Origin: Nocardia sputorum
GTDB taxonomy: Bacteria; Actinomycetota; Actinomycetes; Mycobacteriales; Mycobacteriaceae
Direction of reading: 5' to 3'
DNA length: 64,000 bases
Assembly: GCF_027924405.1 (NCBI RefSeq)
Contig: NZ_AP026978.1
Span: 4,898,001 to 4,962,000 of the forward strand
Positions within the stretch are counted from its first letter, which is position 1, and the number at the start of each line of letters is the position of its first letter. The position numbers and the translations under genes are program-made. A model generated the notes under the pieces. That model saw nothing but the letters and a program-made list of their open reading frames with translations, was not told where the DNA came from and made no database searches. This document shows positions 30,449-39,246 of this stretch, one piece after another.

Positions 30449-30594
30449 GTGAGCGAGCCAACCAGCGGCACCGCACGACCCACGACAGCACCGACCGGCG
30501 ACGGTCGATCGTGAGCGACCCGCGCGAGCCCGGCGGCACATCCGGCACCGCACGGCCCGTCGGCGCCGTAGCCCCGTCCGGGGTGCGCCGATGA
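30449..30594 (+). other. Two tiny overlapping frames between the NlpC and metallopeptidase genes
   Basis: GTG 30449 opens a 21-codon frame whose TGA overlaps GTG 30511 of a 27-codon frame; that frame's TGA overlaps the ATG of the metallopeptidase gene at 30591. Both peptides contain SGTARP and start VSEP or VSDP, as if duplicated. They may be translated for coupling, or be a chance result of composition. Confidence 0.3.
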
Positions 30595-31592
30595 GCGGCT
30601 CGAGGAGACTGCGCGCGTGGTGGTCGGCGCGGCGGCGATTCGAGTTCTGCCTCACCGTCGCGATGGTGGTGGCGCTCACCGGCGTGTGCGTCGCGCTGCT
30701 CATGGTGCCGAACACGGTGCTGCCGAGACTGCGAGCGGCGGAACCGGGTGCGGCCGAGGCGGTGGGTCAGGCGGCGGCCGCCGATCCGAGGCTGGCCGAG
30801 GTACGCCGCATCATCGAACCGTTCGGATCGATCATCGCCCGCCAGGTGCCGACCGGTGACGGACGGCAGTCCCTGGTCGTCGGCCATCCCGACCAGCGGA
30901 TCGAAATCGATGTGCTGGAGCGCGCGCTCGCCGACGCCACCGCCGCGGTGACCGACGTGTGGGGTCCCGGCTGGGCGCAGTCCGCGCTCGTCGTCGTCGC
31001 CTCGTCGCCCTCCGAATTCGCGGCTCTGCTGCGCTCGCCCGGCCTCCTGCCCGCCGAAGTCGCCGCCGCCTCCGTCGCCGATCCGTTGCCGCCGGGCGGC
31101 AGGCCCACCGGCCAGCGTGTCGTCTTCGGTCCCGACACCGGGCGCCGCCTCGACCCCGAGGGCATGGCCACCCTGCTGCGGCACGAACTCACCCACATCG
31201 CCGCGCGCGCCGAGACCGTCGACGGTGCCCCGCTGTGGATGCTGGAAGGCTTCGCCGACTACACCGCCCACCATCGCGAGGGCCAGCGCTTTGCCGACAT
31301 CGCTCCTACCCTCACCGCGCACGGCCACGCCGGGCGGATCCCCGACGACCTGCCCACCGACGCCCGATTCTCCGGCCCCGACGCCGCATTCACCTACGAG
31401 CAGGCCTGGTCGATCTGCGCCTTCGTCGCCGAGAAATACGACCCGCCCCGCCTCGTCCAGCTCTACCGCCGCATCGCGGCGGGCAAGCAGGACCCGGCCA
31501 CCGAAGACAGCATCCTGCGCGAAGTCCTCGGCACCACCCGCGCCGATTTCGTCGACGACTGGCGCGACTGGCTACGAGCCCGAACCGCCTGA
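30591..31592 (+). CDS. Membrane-anchored gluzincin zinc peptidase
   Basis: A 333-residue protein with a basic N-terminus, one membrane helix (about 19-41) and an outside peptidase domain. The zinc site is HELTH (198-202) with Glu219 in WMLEGFADY, an HExxH-x16-E spacing that fits the peptidase MA gluzincin type. DYTAHH follows, and the C-terminus ends in a W-rich DDWRDWLRA helix. It lies after two peptidoglycan hydrolase genes, so a role in cell-wall protein processing is plausible but unproven. Confidence 0.85.
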   Translation: MSGSRRLRAWWSARRRFEFCLTVAMVVALTGVCVALLMVPNTVLPRLRAAEPGAAEAVGQAAAADPRLAEVRRIIEPFGSIIARQVPTGDGRQSLVVGHPDQRIEIDVLERALADATAAVTDVWGPGWAQSALVVVASSPSEFAALLRSPGLLPAEVAAASVADPLPPGGRPTGQRVVFGPDTGRRLDPEGMATLLRHELTHIAARAETVDGAPLWMLEGFADYTAHHREGQRFADIAPTLTAHGHAGRIPDDLPTDARFSGPDAAFTYEQAWSICAFVAEKYDPPRLVQLYRRIAAGKQDPATEDSILREVLGTTRADFVDDWRDWLRARTA

Positions 31593-31944
31593 CCCCGCTA
31601 CCGCCGCAACATCGCGACATCGCCGCCGCTGCGTCTCGGTCTGCGCCGCCGGCCGAGACGCGTGGCGCAAACACGACAACGACGACGATCCCGGCGACCC
31701 GTCCTCGGCAACGCCCGTCACCACGGTCACCCTCACCCACGGCAGCGACAACATCGGCGTCTCCGGTCCTGACGGCGCCAGTTCGCGTCCGAGCGACCGC
31801 TGCGTCGACGATCACCCCGAATACCGCCCACAAATCGCATCCCGAACCGACCCCGCCCCGCCCCGCCCCAGGGCGAGCAGATGATCAGCGAAAGCCCCGG
31901 CAAAGGGCCCACCGAGGAGACCGGGTCCAACGCCCCCAACATCC

Positions 31945-31991
31945 GGTTGCGAGCGAAACAAGACCGACCTCCAGCGTTCGCGACCCGGCTC
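31945..31991 (+). repeat. Dispersed element, degenerate partial copy (locus 3)
   Basis: GGTTGCGAGCGAAACAAGACC and CCAGCGTTCGCGACCCGGCT follow the core and outer arm of the element with scattered changes. The inner arms and terminal hairpin are missing. It lies 82 bases before the full copy, same orientation. Confidence 0.6.
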
Positions 31992-32072
31992 CCTTCTCAG
32001 CGACGCGTCAACGATCACCCCGAGCACCACCCAGGCCACCCCACCCACCTTGTCCTGAGCCAACCTCTCTCC

Positions 32073-32257
32073 CGCGCCCAGCGCACCGCAACCCCAGGTT
32101 TCGAGCGAAGCGAGACCGAGCATCCGCCGTTCGCGGCCCGGCTCGCGTTTGCGCGGCCGCCGCGTCCGCGACGAAGGAGCAAGCGGCGGCCGCGCAAACG
32201 CGAGCCATAAGGGGGCCGCGAACACGCCGCGACGAAGTCGCGGCAAATCCAACACAG
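32073..32257 (+). repeat. Dispersed inverted-repeat element, full copy 3
   Basis: The inner arms (GGCTCGCGTTTGCGCGGCC and GGCCGCGCAAACGCGAGCC) pair perfectly over 24 bases, and the outer arms GTTCGCGGCCC/GGGCCGCGAAC are kept. The terminal hairpin GCCGCGAC-GAA-GTCGCGGC is at 32226-32244, followed by AAATCCAACACAG. The tail ends 13 bases before the pimB start. Confidence 0.87.
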
Positions 32258-32270
32258 TATTTTGTTGCGC

Positions 32271-33398
32271 ATGGCCCGAACTTTGCTGGTTACCAATGAT
32301 TTCCCGCCGCGGCCGGGCGGTATCCAGTCCTATCTGCAGGCTTTGGCCGGTGAGCTGCCGCCGGATGACCTGGTGGTCTACGCTCCGCGCTGGCGTGGGG
32401 ACAGCCATCTGAAGTTCGACGCCGAGCAGAAGTTCCAGGTGATTCGCCATCCCACGACGCTGATGCTGCCGACGCCGCTGGTGCTGCGCCGCGCCGCGCG
32501 GCTGCTGCGGAGCGAGAAGTGCGACACGGTGTGGTTCGGGGCGGCGGCGCCGCTGGCGCTGATGTCGCCCGCTCTGCGGCGCGCGGGCGCCGAACGCATT
32601 CTGGCCAGCACCCACGGCCACGAGGTGGGCTGGTCGATGCTGCCCGGCGCCAGGCAGGCGCTGCGGGTCATCGGCGAGCACACCGACGTGGTCACCTATG
32701 TCAGCCGCTACACCCGCCGCCGTTTCGCGTCCGCGTTCGGAGCGGACGCGGCGCTGGAGTACCTGCCGCCGGGCGTGGACACCGAGGTGTTCCGTCCGGA
32801 TCCGGCGGCGCGGGCCGAGCTGCGCGAGCGTTACGGTCTGGGCGATCGTCCGACCATCCTGTGCCTGTCGCGGCTGGTGCCACGTAAAGGGCAGGACGCG
32901 CTGATCCTGGCGATGCGCGATATCCGGGAGCGGGTGCCGGGCGCGGTCCTGGTGATCGCGGGTGGCGGCCCCTCCGAGGAGAAGTTGCGCGCCCTCGCGG
33001 TCGCCATGGGCGTCACCGACGACGTGGTGTTCACCGGCCGCGTGCCGTCCGGCGAGCTGGCCGCGCATCACACGCTGGCGGACGTCTTCGCGATGCCATG
33101 CCGGACCAGGGGCGCGGGCCTGGACGTGGAGGGTCTGGGCATCGTCTACCTGGAGGCGTCCGCGTCCGGTGTCCCGGTGGTGGCGGGCAATTCCGGCGGC
33201 GCCCCGGAGACCGTGCTCGAGGGCAAGACCGGGCGGGTCGTGGACGGCCGTTCCGTGCAGCAGATCGCCGACACGCTGGTGGAGATCCTGTCGGATCGGG
33301 AGGCGGCCGCGCGGATGGGCGCGGCGGGGCGCGCGTTCGTGGAGCAGCAGTGGCGCTGGGACAGCCTGGGCGCGCGCCTGCGACAGCTGCTGCGGTGA
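32271..33398 (+). CDS. pimB: GDP-mannose-dependent PIM mannosyltransferase
   Basis: A 375-residue GT4 glycosyltransferase matching mycobacterial PimB' (Rv2188c), which adds the second mannose to phosphatidylinositol mannoside on the cytoplasmic face. The N-terminus has TNDFPPRPGGIQSYL (residues 8-22), GHEVGWSMLPGARQ lies near 108-122, SRLVPRKGQD in the middle, and the donor-binding region VEGLGIVYLEASASGVPVV near the C-terminus carries the E-x7-E pattern. ATG 32271 is chosen; a TTG 9 bases earlier is possible. The last bases of the repeat element lie immediately upstream. Confidence 0.92.
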   Translation: MARTLLVTNDFPPRPGGIQSYLQALAGELPPDDLVVYAPRWRGDSHLKFDAEQKFQVIRHPTTLMLPTPLVLRRAARLLRSEKCDTVWFGAAAPLALMSPALRRAGAERILASTHGHEVGWSMLPGARQALRVIGEHTDVVTYVSRYTRRRFASAFGADAALEYLPPGVDTEVFRPDPAARAELRERYGLGDRPTILCLSRLVPRKGQDALILAMRDIRERVPGAVLVIAGGGPSEEKLRALAVAMGVTDDVVFTGRVPSGELAAHHTLADVFAMPCRTRGAGLDVEGLGIVYLEASASGVPVVAGNSGGAPETVLEGKTGRVVDGRSVQQIADTLVEILSDREAAARMGAAGRAFVEQQWRWDSLGARLRQLLR

Positions 33399-33427
33399 TC
33401 CGCGTCGCATCTACTACGCTCAGCGGA

Positions 33428-33811
33428 GTGAGCAGTATCCAGGTCGCAGATCAGACCTTCGTCGCCGCATCGGGGGCCGCCGTGGCCGACCTGCTGTCCG
33501 GGCCGAACCAGTGGCGCCGGTGGTGGCCGGACCTGGACCTGGAGGTCCGGGAGGATCGGGGTGCGAAGGGAATCCGCTGGTCGGTGGCCGGGGCGCTGAC
33601 CGGAACCATGGAAGTGTGGCTGGAGCCCTCGCTCGACGGAGTGATCCTGCACTATTTCCTGCACGCCGAACCGCAGCCCGCGCTGCCGGTGAGCAAGCTG
33701 GCCGCTGCCAACCGGGCCCGCCGGGTCGCGGGCAAGAACATGTCGTTCGAGCTGAAGTCCCGGCTGGAGGCGGGTCGCCCGGCGGGTGTCGCACCCGCGC
33801 CCCAGTCTTGA
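33428..33811 (+). CDS. SRPBCC-like protein (Rv2186c-like)
   Basis: A 127-residue single-domain protein of the START/polyketide cyclase fold by general pattern: an N-terminal strand VADQTF, GPNQWRRWWPDLD, then alternating strands and a C-terminal helix ending in a basic tail. No enzyme residues can be assigned. GTG 33428 begins where homology is expected. It is followed after 37 bases by a second SRPBCC gene, as in the mycobacterial Rv2185c-Rv2186c pair near pimB. Confidence 0.75.
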   Translation: MSSIQVADQTFVAASGAAVADLLSGPNQWRRWWPDLDLEVREDRGAKGIRWSVAGALTGTMEVWLEPSLDGVILHYFLHAEPQPALPVSKLAAANRARRVAGKNMSFELKSRLEAGRPAGVAPAPQS

Positions 33812-33848
33812 TCTACCGGCACCGACGCTGAAAGGAATCGCTGTCCGC

Positions 33849-34286
33849 ATGGCCGACAGGACCCAGAGATCGATCGTCATCGCGGCCCCGTCGCAGCAGG
33901 TGATGTCCGTCATCGCCGATCTGGAGTCCTACCCGGAGTGGGTGTCGGCGGCGCAGTCGGTGGAGGTGCTGGAGGCGGGGCCGGACGGTATGGCCAAGAC
34001 CGCGCGATTCGTGCTGGACGCGGGGGTGGTCAAGGACACCTACGTGTTGTCCTACGACTGGCGTGCCGACCGTAAGGCGGTCAGCTGGCGGCTGCTCAGC
34101 GGCGAGTTGCAGAAGGCGCAGAACGGCACCTACGAGCTGATCGATCGGCCCGACGGGGGCACCGAGGTGGTCTACACGCTGACGGTCGATCTGAACATCC
34201 CGATGATCGGCATGTTCAAGCGCAAGGCCGAGAAAGTGATCACCGACACCGCGCTGAAGGAACTGAAGAAACGGGTCGAAGGCTGA
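33849..34286 (+). CDS. SRPBCC family protein (Rv2185c-like)
   Basis: A 145-residue protein of the polyketide cyclase/lipid-transport superfamily. It opens with SIVIAAPSQQVMSVIADLESYPEWV (residues about 8-32), a hallmark of the family, and ends with IPMIGMFKRKAEKVITDTALKELKK, the long helix that covers the hydrophobic cavity. It likely binds a lipid or isoprenoid. ATG 33849 has AAGGA about 12 bases upstream. Its stop overlaps the predicted start of the ATPase gene (CTGACC). Confidence 0.83.
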   Translation: MADRTQRSIVIAAPSQQVMSVIADLESYPEWVSAAQSVEVLEAGPDGMAKTARFVLDAGVVKDTYVLSYDWRADRKAVSWRLLSGELQKAQNGTYELIDRPDGGTEVVYTLTVDLNIPMIGMFKRKAEKVITDTALKELKKRVEG

Positions 34287-35593
34287 CCGCGCACAAGACC
34301 AGGGTCGAACTGTTCATCGGCAAGGGCGGGGTGGGCAAGACCACGCTCGCCTGCGCCACCGCCGTGGCCGAGGCCAGGTCGGGCCGTCGCGTGCTGGTCG
34401 CCTCGCTCGATCAGGCGCATTCGCTGGGTGACGCGCTCGGCTTCCGTTTCCAGCACGATCCGGGCACCGTCACCGGTGTCGCCACCGTAATGCCCGGCTT
34501 GGACGTGATCGAGATCGATTCGCTCGCGCTGCTCGAGGACCGGTTCCGCGACGTGGCGCGGTTGATCTCGACCGGACGCGGGCACCAGCACGGCGTCGAT
34601 CTCGGGGCGCTGGATCCGGCGGAGCTGACCGGTTTGCCGGGCGTGCAGGAACTGCTGATGCTGGTGGAGATCACTCAGTTCGCCGCCGAGGACGACTGGG
34701 ATCTCATCGTCGTGGACTGCCCGCCCTCGGCGGACATGCTGCGCATCGTCACCGCGCCCGGCACCTTGCTCGGTTACCTGGAACGGATCTGGCCGCCGCA
34801 CGAGCGCGCGATGAGCGCCGTCGGCACCGACCTGCACCGCGCCGTGCTGGCGGCGACGGTCGAACGGATCGTCAAGGCGGTGACGGAGGTTCGGGATCTG
34901 CTCGCCGACCACCGGCGCACCGGGGCACGGCTGATCACCGTGGCCGAGCGGGTCGCGGTGGCCGAGTCGGAGCGGGTGCGTTCGGCCGCGACGCTGCTGG
35001 GCCTGCGGCTGGATGCCGTGGTGGTGAACAAGGTGCTGCCCGACCTCCCGGCACCCTCCGGATCCGGCGGAGCCGAACATCCAGCGGTGCAGTGGTATTC
35101 GAACCGGCGCGGCGAGCAATCGGATGTCATCGCCGAATTGCGGAGCAAGATGCGGGGTATCCCGGTGGTGATCGCGCAGCATGCCGGGCCCGAGCCGATC
35201 GGGCTGAACTCGCTGGCCGCGCTGTCGCAGGCGATGGAGTCGGCGGGCGACACCGGCGACGCTGCGCTTATGCTGAGCGACAATCAGACGGAGGTCGACG
35301 CGAGTTCCGGCGAACCGCTGGTTCTCCGGGAATCCGGCACCGGATTGCAGTCGGTGTACGCGCTGCGCATGCACTTGCCGGTGGTCGACGCCGCCACGTT
35401 GCGCCTTGGCCGAGTGGAGGACGATTTGATCGTGGGAGCGGACGGGGTCCGGCGCCGGGTGCGCCTGGCGCCGGTATTGCGGCGGTGCACGGTCGACGGC
35501 GCCGAGCTCGCGGACGAGTACTTGGTGGTCCGGTTCCGGCCCGATCCGCGGGTCTGGGCGCGCACGTCCGAAAGTCACGATCATGACCGGTGA
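34283..35593 (+). CDS. ArsA/MinD-like P-loop ATPase (Rv2184c position)
   Basis: A 436-residue ATPase with the deviant Walker A GKGGVGKTT at about residues 13-21, VLVASLDQAHSLGDALG (signature Asp), and the VVDCPPSADMLR block (switch II type) near 150. The fold is that of the ArsA/Get3 group, which couples ATP hydrolysis to cargo transfer. The P-loop lies too close to GTG 34331 for that to be the start. The only upstream candidate is CTG 34283, which overlaps the previous stop TGA, so a CTG start is inferred. The 3' end overlaps the next gene by 11 bases. Confidence 0.85.
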   Translation: MTAHKTRVELFIGKGGVGKTTLACATAVAEARSGRRVLVASLDQAHSLGDALGFRFQHDPGTVTGVATVMPGLDVIEIDSLALLEDRFRDVARLISTGRGHQHGVDLGALDPAELTGLPGVQELLMLVEITQFAAEDDWDLIVVDCPPSADMLRIVTAPGTLLGYLERIWPPHERAMSAVGTDLHRAVLAATVERIVKAVTEVRDLLADHRRTGARLITVAERVAVAESERVRSAATLLGLRLDAVVVNKVLPDLPAPSGSGGAEHPAVQWYSNRRGEQSDVIAELRSKMRGIPVVIAQHAGPEPIGLNSLAALSQAMESAGDTGDAALMLSDNQTEVDASSGEPLVLRESGTGLQSVYALRMHLPVVDAATLRLGRVEDDLIVGADGVRRRVRLAPVLRRCTVDGAELADEYLVVRFRPDPRVWARTSESHDHDR

Positions 35594-35999
35594 TCCGCAC
35601 GCGCCGCACGGCGACGGGACCGGCGGCCACACCGCGCCGGACGGTCTCGGCGAGTTCGCCGAGGAGTTGAAATTGCTCGCCGAGGCGGTGCTGGAGCGGG
35701 TGGAACCGGTGCTGCGGCGCGCCGCCGACGGGCAGGTCGAGTGGGCGAGCTGCAGCTGGTGCCCGGTGTGCGCGGCCGCGGCGCTGGTGCGCGGGGAGCA
35801 CCACGAGGTGCTGGCCGCGATCGCCGATCACGGCACCGCGATCGTCACCGTGCTGCGCGAGGCGCTGGCTGGGGTGCCGGTCGACCCCGTCATGCCCACC
35901 GACGCCGACCCGGAAACCGGTGCGCCGCATCGTCACGATCCACCCGAGGACGGCGACGGCCCGCGTTACGTCGACATTCCCGTGACGATCAAGGTATGA
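35583..35999 (+). CDS. Small hypothetical protein with CxxCxxC motif (Rv2183c-like)
   Basis: A 138-residue soluble protein. A central CSWCPVC motif (about residues 57-63) could bind a metal or Fe-S cluster. It is flanked by helices rich in Glu, Ala and His; the tail is Asp/Pro/His-rich. The function is unknown. It overlaps the ATPase gene upstream and the ROK kinase gene downstream (ATGA), so the proteins are co-produced. Confidence 0.7.
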   Translation: MTGDPHAPHGDGTGGHTAPDGLGEFAEELKLLAEAVLERVEPVLRRAADGQVEWASCSWCPVCAAAALVRGEHHEVLAAIADHGTAIVTVLREALAGVPVDPVMPTDADPETGAPHRHDPPEDGDGPRYVDIPVTIKV

Positions 36000-37006
36000 C
36001 GCATCAGATGGCCGGCACACGACCGCTGACCGTCGGAATAGACGTCGGCGGCACCAACATTCGGGCCTCGGTGATCGATGACAGCGGCGAGGTGCTCGAC
36101 ACGGTCCAGGCGCCGACGCCGCATTCGGCCCGGGCCTTGGAGGACGCGCTGGACCGGGCTGTGCGCGACCTGTCCGGCCGGCATCCCATCGGCGCGGTCG
36201 GCCTCGCGGTCGCCGGGTTCATCAACGGCGATCGCTCCACCGTCCGGTTCGCCCCGCACCTGCCGTGGCAGGACGCGCCGGTCGCGCAGCGGCTCACCGA
36301 GCGGCTGGAACTGCCGGTGATCCTGGAACACGACGCCAACGCCGCGATGTGGGCCGAATACCGGTTCGGTGCCGCCGCGGGCGGGCACAACGTGGTGCTG
36401 GTCGCGATCGGCACCGGCATCGGCGCCGCCCTGCTCATCGACGGCCAGCTCTACCGGGGCACGCACGGCGTCGCGCCGGAACTGGGTCATCTGCAAGTCG
36501 TTCCGCAGGGGCGGCCGTGCCCGTGCGGCAAACACGGATGCTGGGAGCGCTACTGCAGCGGAACCGCGCTGGCCGAGACCGCGATCGAGATGCTGGCCAG
36601 CGACACGGTGCACTCCGTGCTGGCCAGGGACGTGGCACGCGACCCCGGCTCGCTGACCGGGCGGCGGGTCGCGGGCGCGGCGCAGGACGGCGACCCGCTC
36701 GCGTCGCGGGTGATGGCCGACTTCGCGCGCTGGCTCGGGCTCGGACTGGCGTTCGTCAGCGACATCTTCGATCCGGACCTGGTGGTCATCGCGGGCGGCG
36801 TCAGCAGTTCGGCGCCGCTGTTCCTGGACGAGGCGCGCGAGGAGTACGCGCGCGCGATCACGGGTGCGGGACACCGGCCGCTGGCCCGCATCCGGACCAC
36901 CCAGCTCGGCGAGGCCGCGGGCATGATCGGCGCCGCCGATCTCGCCAGGGCGGCACTGTCCTCCGGCGCGCGCAAGTCCGCGCGCGTGGCGCGGACCAGC
37001 CGGTGA
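35996..37006 (+). CDS. ROK family sugar kinase (glucokinase-like)
   Basis: The 336-residue protein has the ATP motif VGIDVGGTNIRA (residues 12-23), EHDANAAMWAEYRFGAAAG with the catalytic Asp, the ROK signature around GTGIGAALLIDG and HGVAPELGHLQV, and the zinc motif CPCGKHGCWERYCSG (about 176-190). It would phosphorylate glucose or a related sugar with ATP. ATG 35996 overlaps the previous stop. A glucokinase gene is known near pimB in related corynebacteria; sugar specificity is not shown by the sequence. Confidence 0.9.
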   Translation: MTHQMAGTRPLTVGIDVGGTNIRASVIDDSGEVLDTVQAPTPHSARALEDALDRAVRDLSGRHPIGAVGLAVAGFINGDRSTVRFAPHLPWQDAPVAQRLTERLELPVILEHDANAAMWAEYRFGAAAGGHNVVLVAIGTGIGAALLIDGQLYRGTHGVAPELGHLQVVPQGRPCPCGKHGCWERYCSGTALAETAIEMLASDTVHSVLARDVARDPGSLTGRRVAGAAQDGDPLASRVMADFARWLGLGLAFVSDIFDPDLVVIAGGVSSSAPLFLDEAREEYARAITGAGHRPLARIRTTQLGEAAGMIGAADLARAALSSGARKSARVARTSR

Positions 37007-37184
37007 CGGCACCGGCCACGACCCTCGTGGCCTGCCGCGACACGCCGAGCGCCGCCATCGGTCGACGTGGGGGCCGAAGTGTGGTGAGATTCGCCGCTGC
37101 GGTTGGATGTGATCTTGCACCAGCGGTAAAGTCGGCAATTGAAGCAGGTGCCCGCAACTATCCCGGTCCCGGGGGAAGGACGTC

Positions 37185-37916
37185 ATGTTCTACTGGCTGC
37201 TGAAGTTCGTGCTGCTGGGACCGTTCATTCATCTCTACAATCGGCCTACGGTCGAGGGTGTGGAGAACATTCCGGCGGACGGGCCGGCCATCATGGCGGG
37301 TAACCACCTCTCCTTCGCCGACTGGCTGTTCGCTCCGTTGCTGAGCCCGCGGCGGATCAACTACCTCGCCAAGGCCGAGTACTTCACCACCCCGGGCATC
37401 AAGGGCCGGTTCCAGAAGTTCTTCTTCAGCGCCACGGGTCAGTACCCGATCGATCGCAGCGGCGCCGACGCCGCCGAGGACGCGCTGAACGCCGCCCGCA
37501 AGCTGCTCGACCAGGGCCGCCTGGTCGGCCTCTACCCGGAGGGCACCCGCTCCCCCGACGGCCGCCTGTACAAGGGCAAGACCGGCCTGGCCCGCTTGGC
37601 GCTGGAGACCGGCGTCCCCGTCATCCCGGTCGCCGTCATCGGCACCGATGCGGTGAGCCCGCCCGGACCGTTCCGCTGGCGCCGCAGGAAGGTGACCGTC
37701 AAGTTCGGCGAGCCCATCGACTTCTCCCGCTACGAGGGCATGGGCGGCAACCGCTTCGTCGAGCGCGCTGTCACCGACGAGGTCATGTACGAGCTCATGC
37801 GGCTCACCGGCCAGGAATACGTCGACGTCTACGCCCACAGCCTGAAGAAGGGCGTCCCCAGCGGCAGCCGCACCGACAGCGTGTCCGTCCGCATCCCGGA
37901 CACCGCCGCGGGCTGA
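37185..37916 (+). CDS. 1-acylglycerol-3-phosphate acyltransferase family protein (Rv2182c-like)
   Basis: The 243-residue PlsC-type acyltransferase has the catalytic NHLSFAD (His41 and Asp46 of HX4D) and the substrate motif PEGTRS (about 118-123). The VIPVAVIGTD motif follows. It would acylate lysophosphatidate or a related lipid at the inner membrane face, the first residues forming a hydrophobic anchor. Position after pimB and the SRPBCC genes suggests phospholipid or PIM assembly. ATG 37185 follows GGGGGAAGGA. Confidence 0.9.
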   Translation: MFYWLLKFVLLGPFIHLYNRPTVEGVENIPADGPAIMAGNHLSFADWLFAPLLSPRRINYLAKAEYFTTPGIKGRFQKFFFSATGQYPIDRSGADAAEDALNAARKLLDQGRLVGLYPEGTRSPDGRLYKGKTGLARLALETGVPVIPVAVIGTDAVSPPGPFRWRRRKVTVKFGEPIDFSRYEGMGGNRFVERAVTDEVMYELMRLTGQEYVDVYAHSLKKGVPSGSRTDSVSVRIPDTAAG

Positions 37917-38416
37917 GCACCCTCGCGCCTACACGCCGGGCCGGGCGCAATTCGTTGACCGTTCGGACGAAGATCTGAGGCATCCCGATCCGAGGCCGAC
38001 CTGCGCGCAGGCGCGGACGCGATCGGATCCCGCTCGGGCATCGCGCATGTCGGTGGGGACGCGCTCGATCGGCGGCGCACCGTGATCCGAACGCCGCACG
38101 AGTGGTCCGCAGTCAGCGCGATGGGCCGAGTTCGATCCTCCCGTGGTGCTCGCCGGTGGCGTAACGTCCGCTATGGTCTCCGCAGCCGTCCGGCAGGTCC
38201 GCCCGTACGCCGTCGGTGCCGACAACGGCGTCGAAACCCCTGGGGCGATACAGATTCCGCTGCTTGCCCCGCCTTCGTCACCGCGACTCGATCGACGTCA
38301 TGACGAACCGCGCCGGCGCTGCCGCGTCCGCCGGTGCCATAGACTCGGCCGAGTCGTCCGGGGGCCACAAGGTAATGAACAAGTCTTCGGTAAGACGACG
38401 CGGCGAAAGTACGAGC
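37917..38416. other. Intergenic stretch before the SpoOM gene
   Basis: 500 bases with no gene that I trust. Frames crossing it are Arg-rich shadows. No repeat element is present, and no clear promoter or hairpin stands out. The last 60 bases include CCACAAGGTAATGAAC, which could be part of the SpoOM promoter, but this is weak. Confidence 0.5.
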
Positions 38417-39181
38417 ATGTTCAAGAAGTTGCTGGCGGCGGCCGGGGTCGGTGGGGCCGAAGTGGAAACCGAGTTGTTCACGCCGGGCGTGCAGCCCGGG
38501 GGCACGGTGGAGGGCGTGATCCGGTTGCGCGGCGGGGCGGTGGCTCAGGACATCGCCTACGTGGCCGTCGAGTTCGTCACCAGGGCCGAGCAGGAGTACG
38601 AGGATCACGAAGGCGTGCGGGACATCCCGTTCGGCCGTACCGGGGTGCACGGACCGTTGCATCTGCCCGCGGGTGCGGTGCCGGAATTCCGCTTCGCGGC
38701 CCGCGCGCCGATGGAAACGCCGATCACGTTCTACAACGGCAGGCACCTGCCCGGCACGGTGGTCTCGCTGCGCACGATCGTGGAGATCCACGGCGCGGTG
38801 GACGCCGCCGACACCGACCCGATCGGCGTCGGCGCACTGCCCGCCCAGCACGTCTTGCTGGAAGCCGTCGAGCGCTTGGGATTTCACCTGCGCAGCGCGG
38901 ACGTGGAATCGGGCCGGGTGCACAACACCCCGCAGACGCTGCCGTTCTACCAGGAGATCGAATTCGCCGGTGCACCGCGCTACCCGCGCCTGAACCAGCT
39001 CGAGGTGACGTTCGTCCCCACCGATACCGGCATGAGCGTGGTCTTGGAGGCGGACAAGCGCGGCGGTTGGATCTCCGAAGGCCGCGACGTCTTCGACGCG
39101 CTCTGGGTGGACTACCAGCATCTGGGCGGCGTGGACTGGGCGGGCGAACTGCACCACCGGCTGGAGCGCTTGGCGCACTGA
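38417..39181 (+). CDS. SpoOM family protein (arrestin-like)
   Basis: A 254-residue protein of the Spo0M family. MFKKLLAAAGVGGAEVETEL opens the protein, PGGTVEGVIRLRGG comes near 33-46, and the tail includes the DALWVDYQHLGGVDW segment. The family has an arrestin-like beta-sandwich; in Bacillus it modulates sporulation and cell-surface processes, and in actinobacteria its role is unclear. ATG 38417 is set by the conserved MFKKLL start; the ORF upstream of it has no family similarity. Confidence 0.9.
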   Translation: MFKKLLAAAGVGGAEVETELFTPGVQPGGTVEGVIRLRGGAVAQDIAYVAVEFVTRAEQEYEDHEGVRDIPFGRTGVHGPLHLPAGAVPEFRFAARAPMETPITFYNGRHLPGTVVSLRTIVEIHGAVDAADTDPIGVGALPAQHVLLEAVERLGFHLRSADVESGRVHNTPQTLPFYQEIEFAGAPRYPRLNQLEVTFVPTDTGMSVVLEADKRGGWISEGRDVFDALWVDYQHLGGVDWAGELHHRLERLAH

Positions 39182-39246
39182 GTTTGTTGGCCACCCGGAC
39201 CCGGCCCGTTCACGTGGCGTTGAGGTAGTTGCGGCAGGGTTGCCTC

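Larger units (their letters stand above)
31593..32270. other. Non-coding stretch holding repeat locus 3
   Basis: 678 bases between the peptidase and pimB genes. 31593-31940 shows weak, decayed similarity to parts of the element around 31770-31820 (TCGCGTCCGAGCGACC) and otherwise nothing recognisable. 31945-32257 contains a degenerate partial copy and a full copy. The 14 bases before pimB carry no clear ribosome-binding site. Confidence 0.6.

Noticed and set aside
32008..32210. Arg-rich small frames in the repeat loci, also at 14106, 24133, 57081 and 57256
   Set aside because: The same peptide pieces (SETEH, DEGASGG) recur at all four loci because the DNA element repeats; they are translations of the element, not genes.
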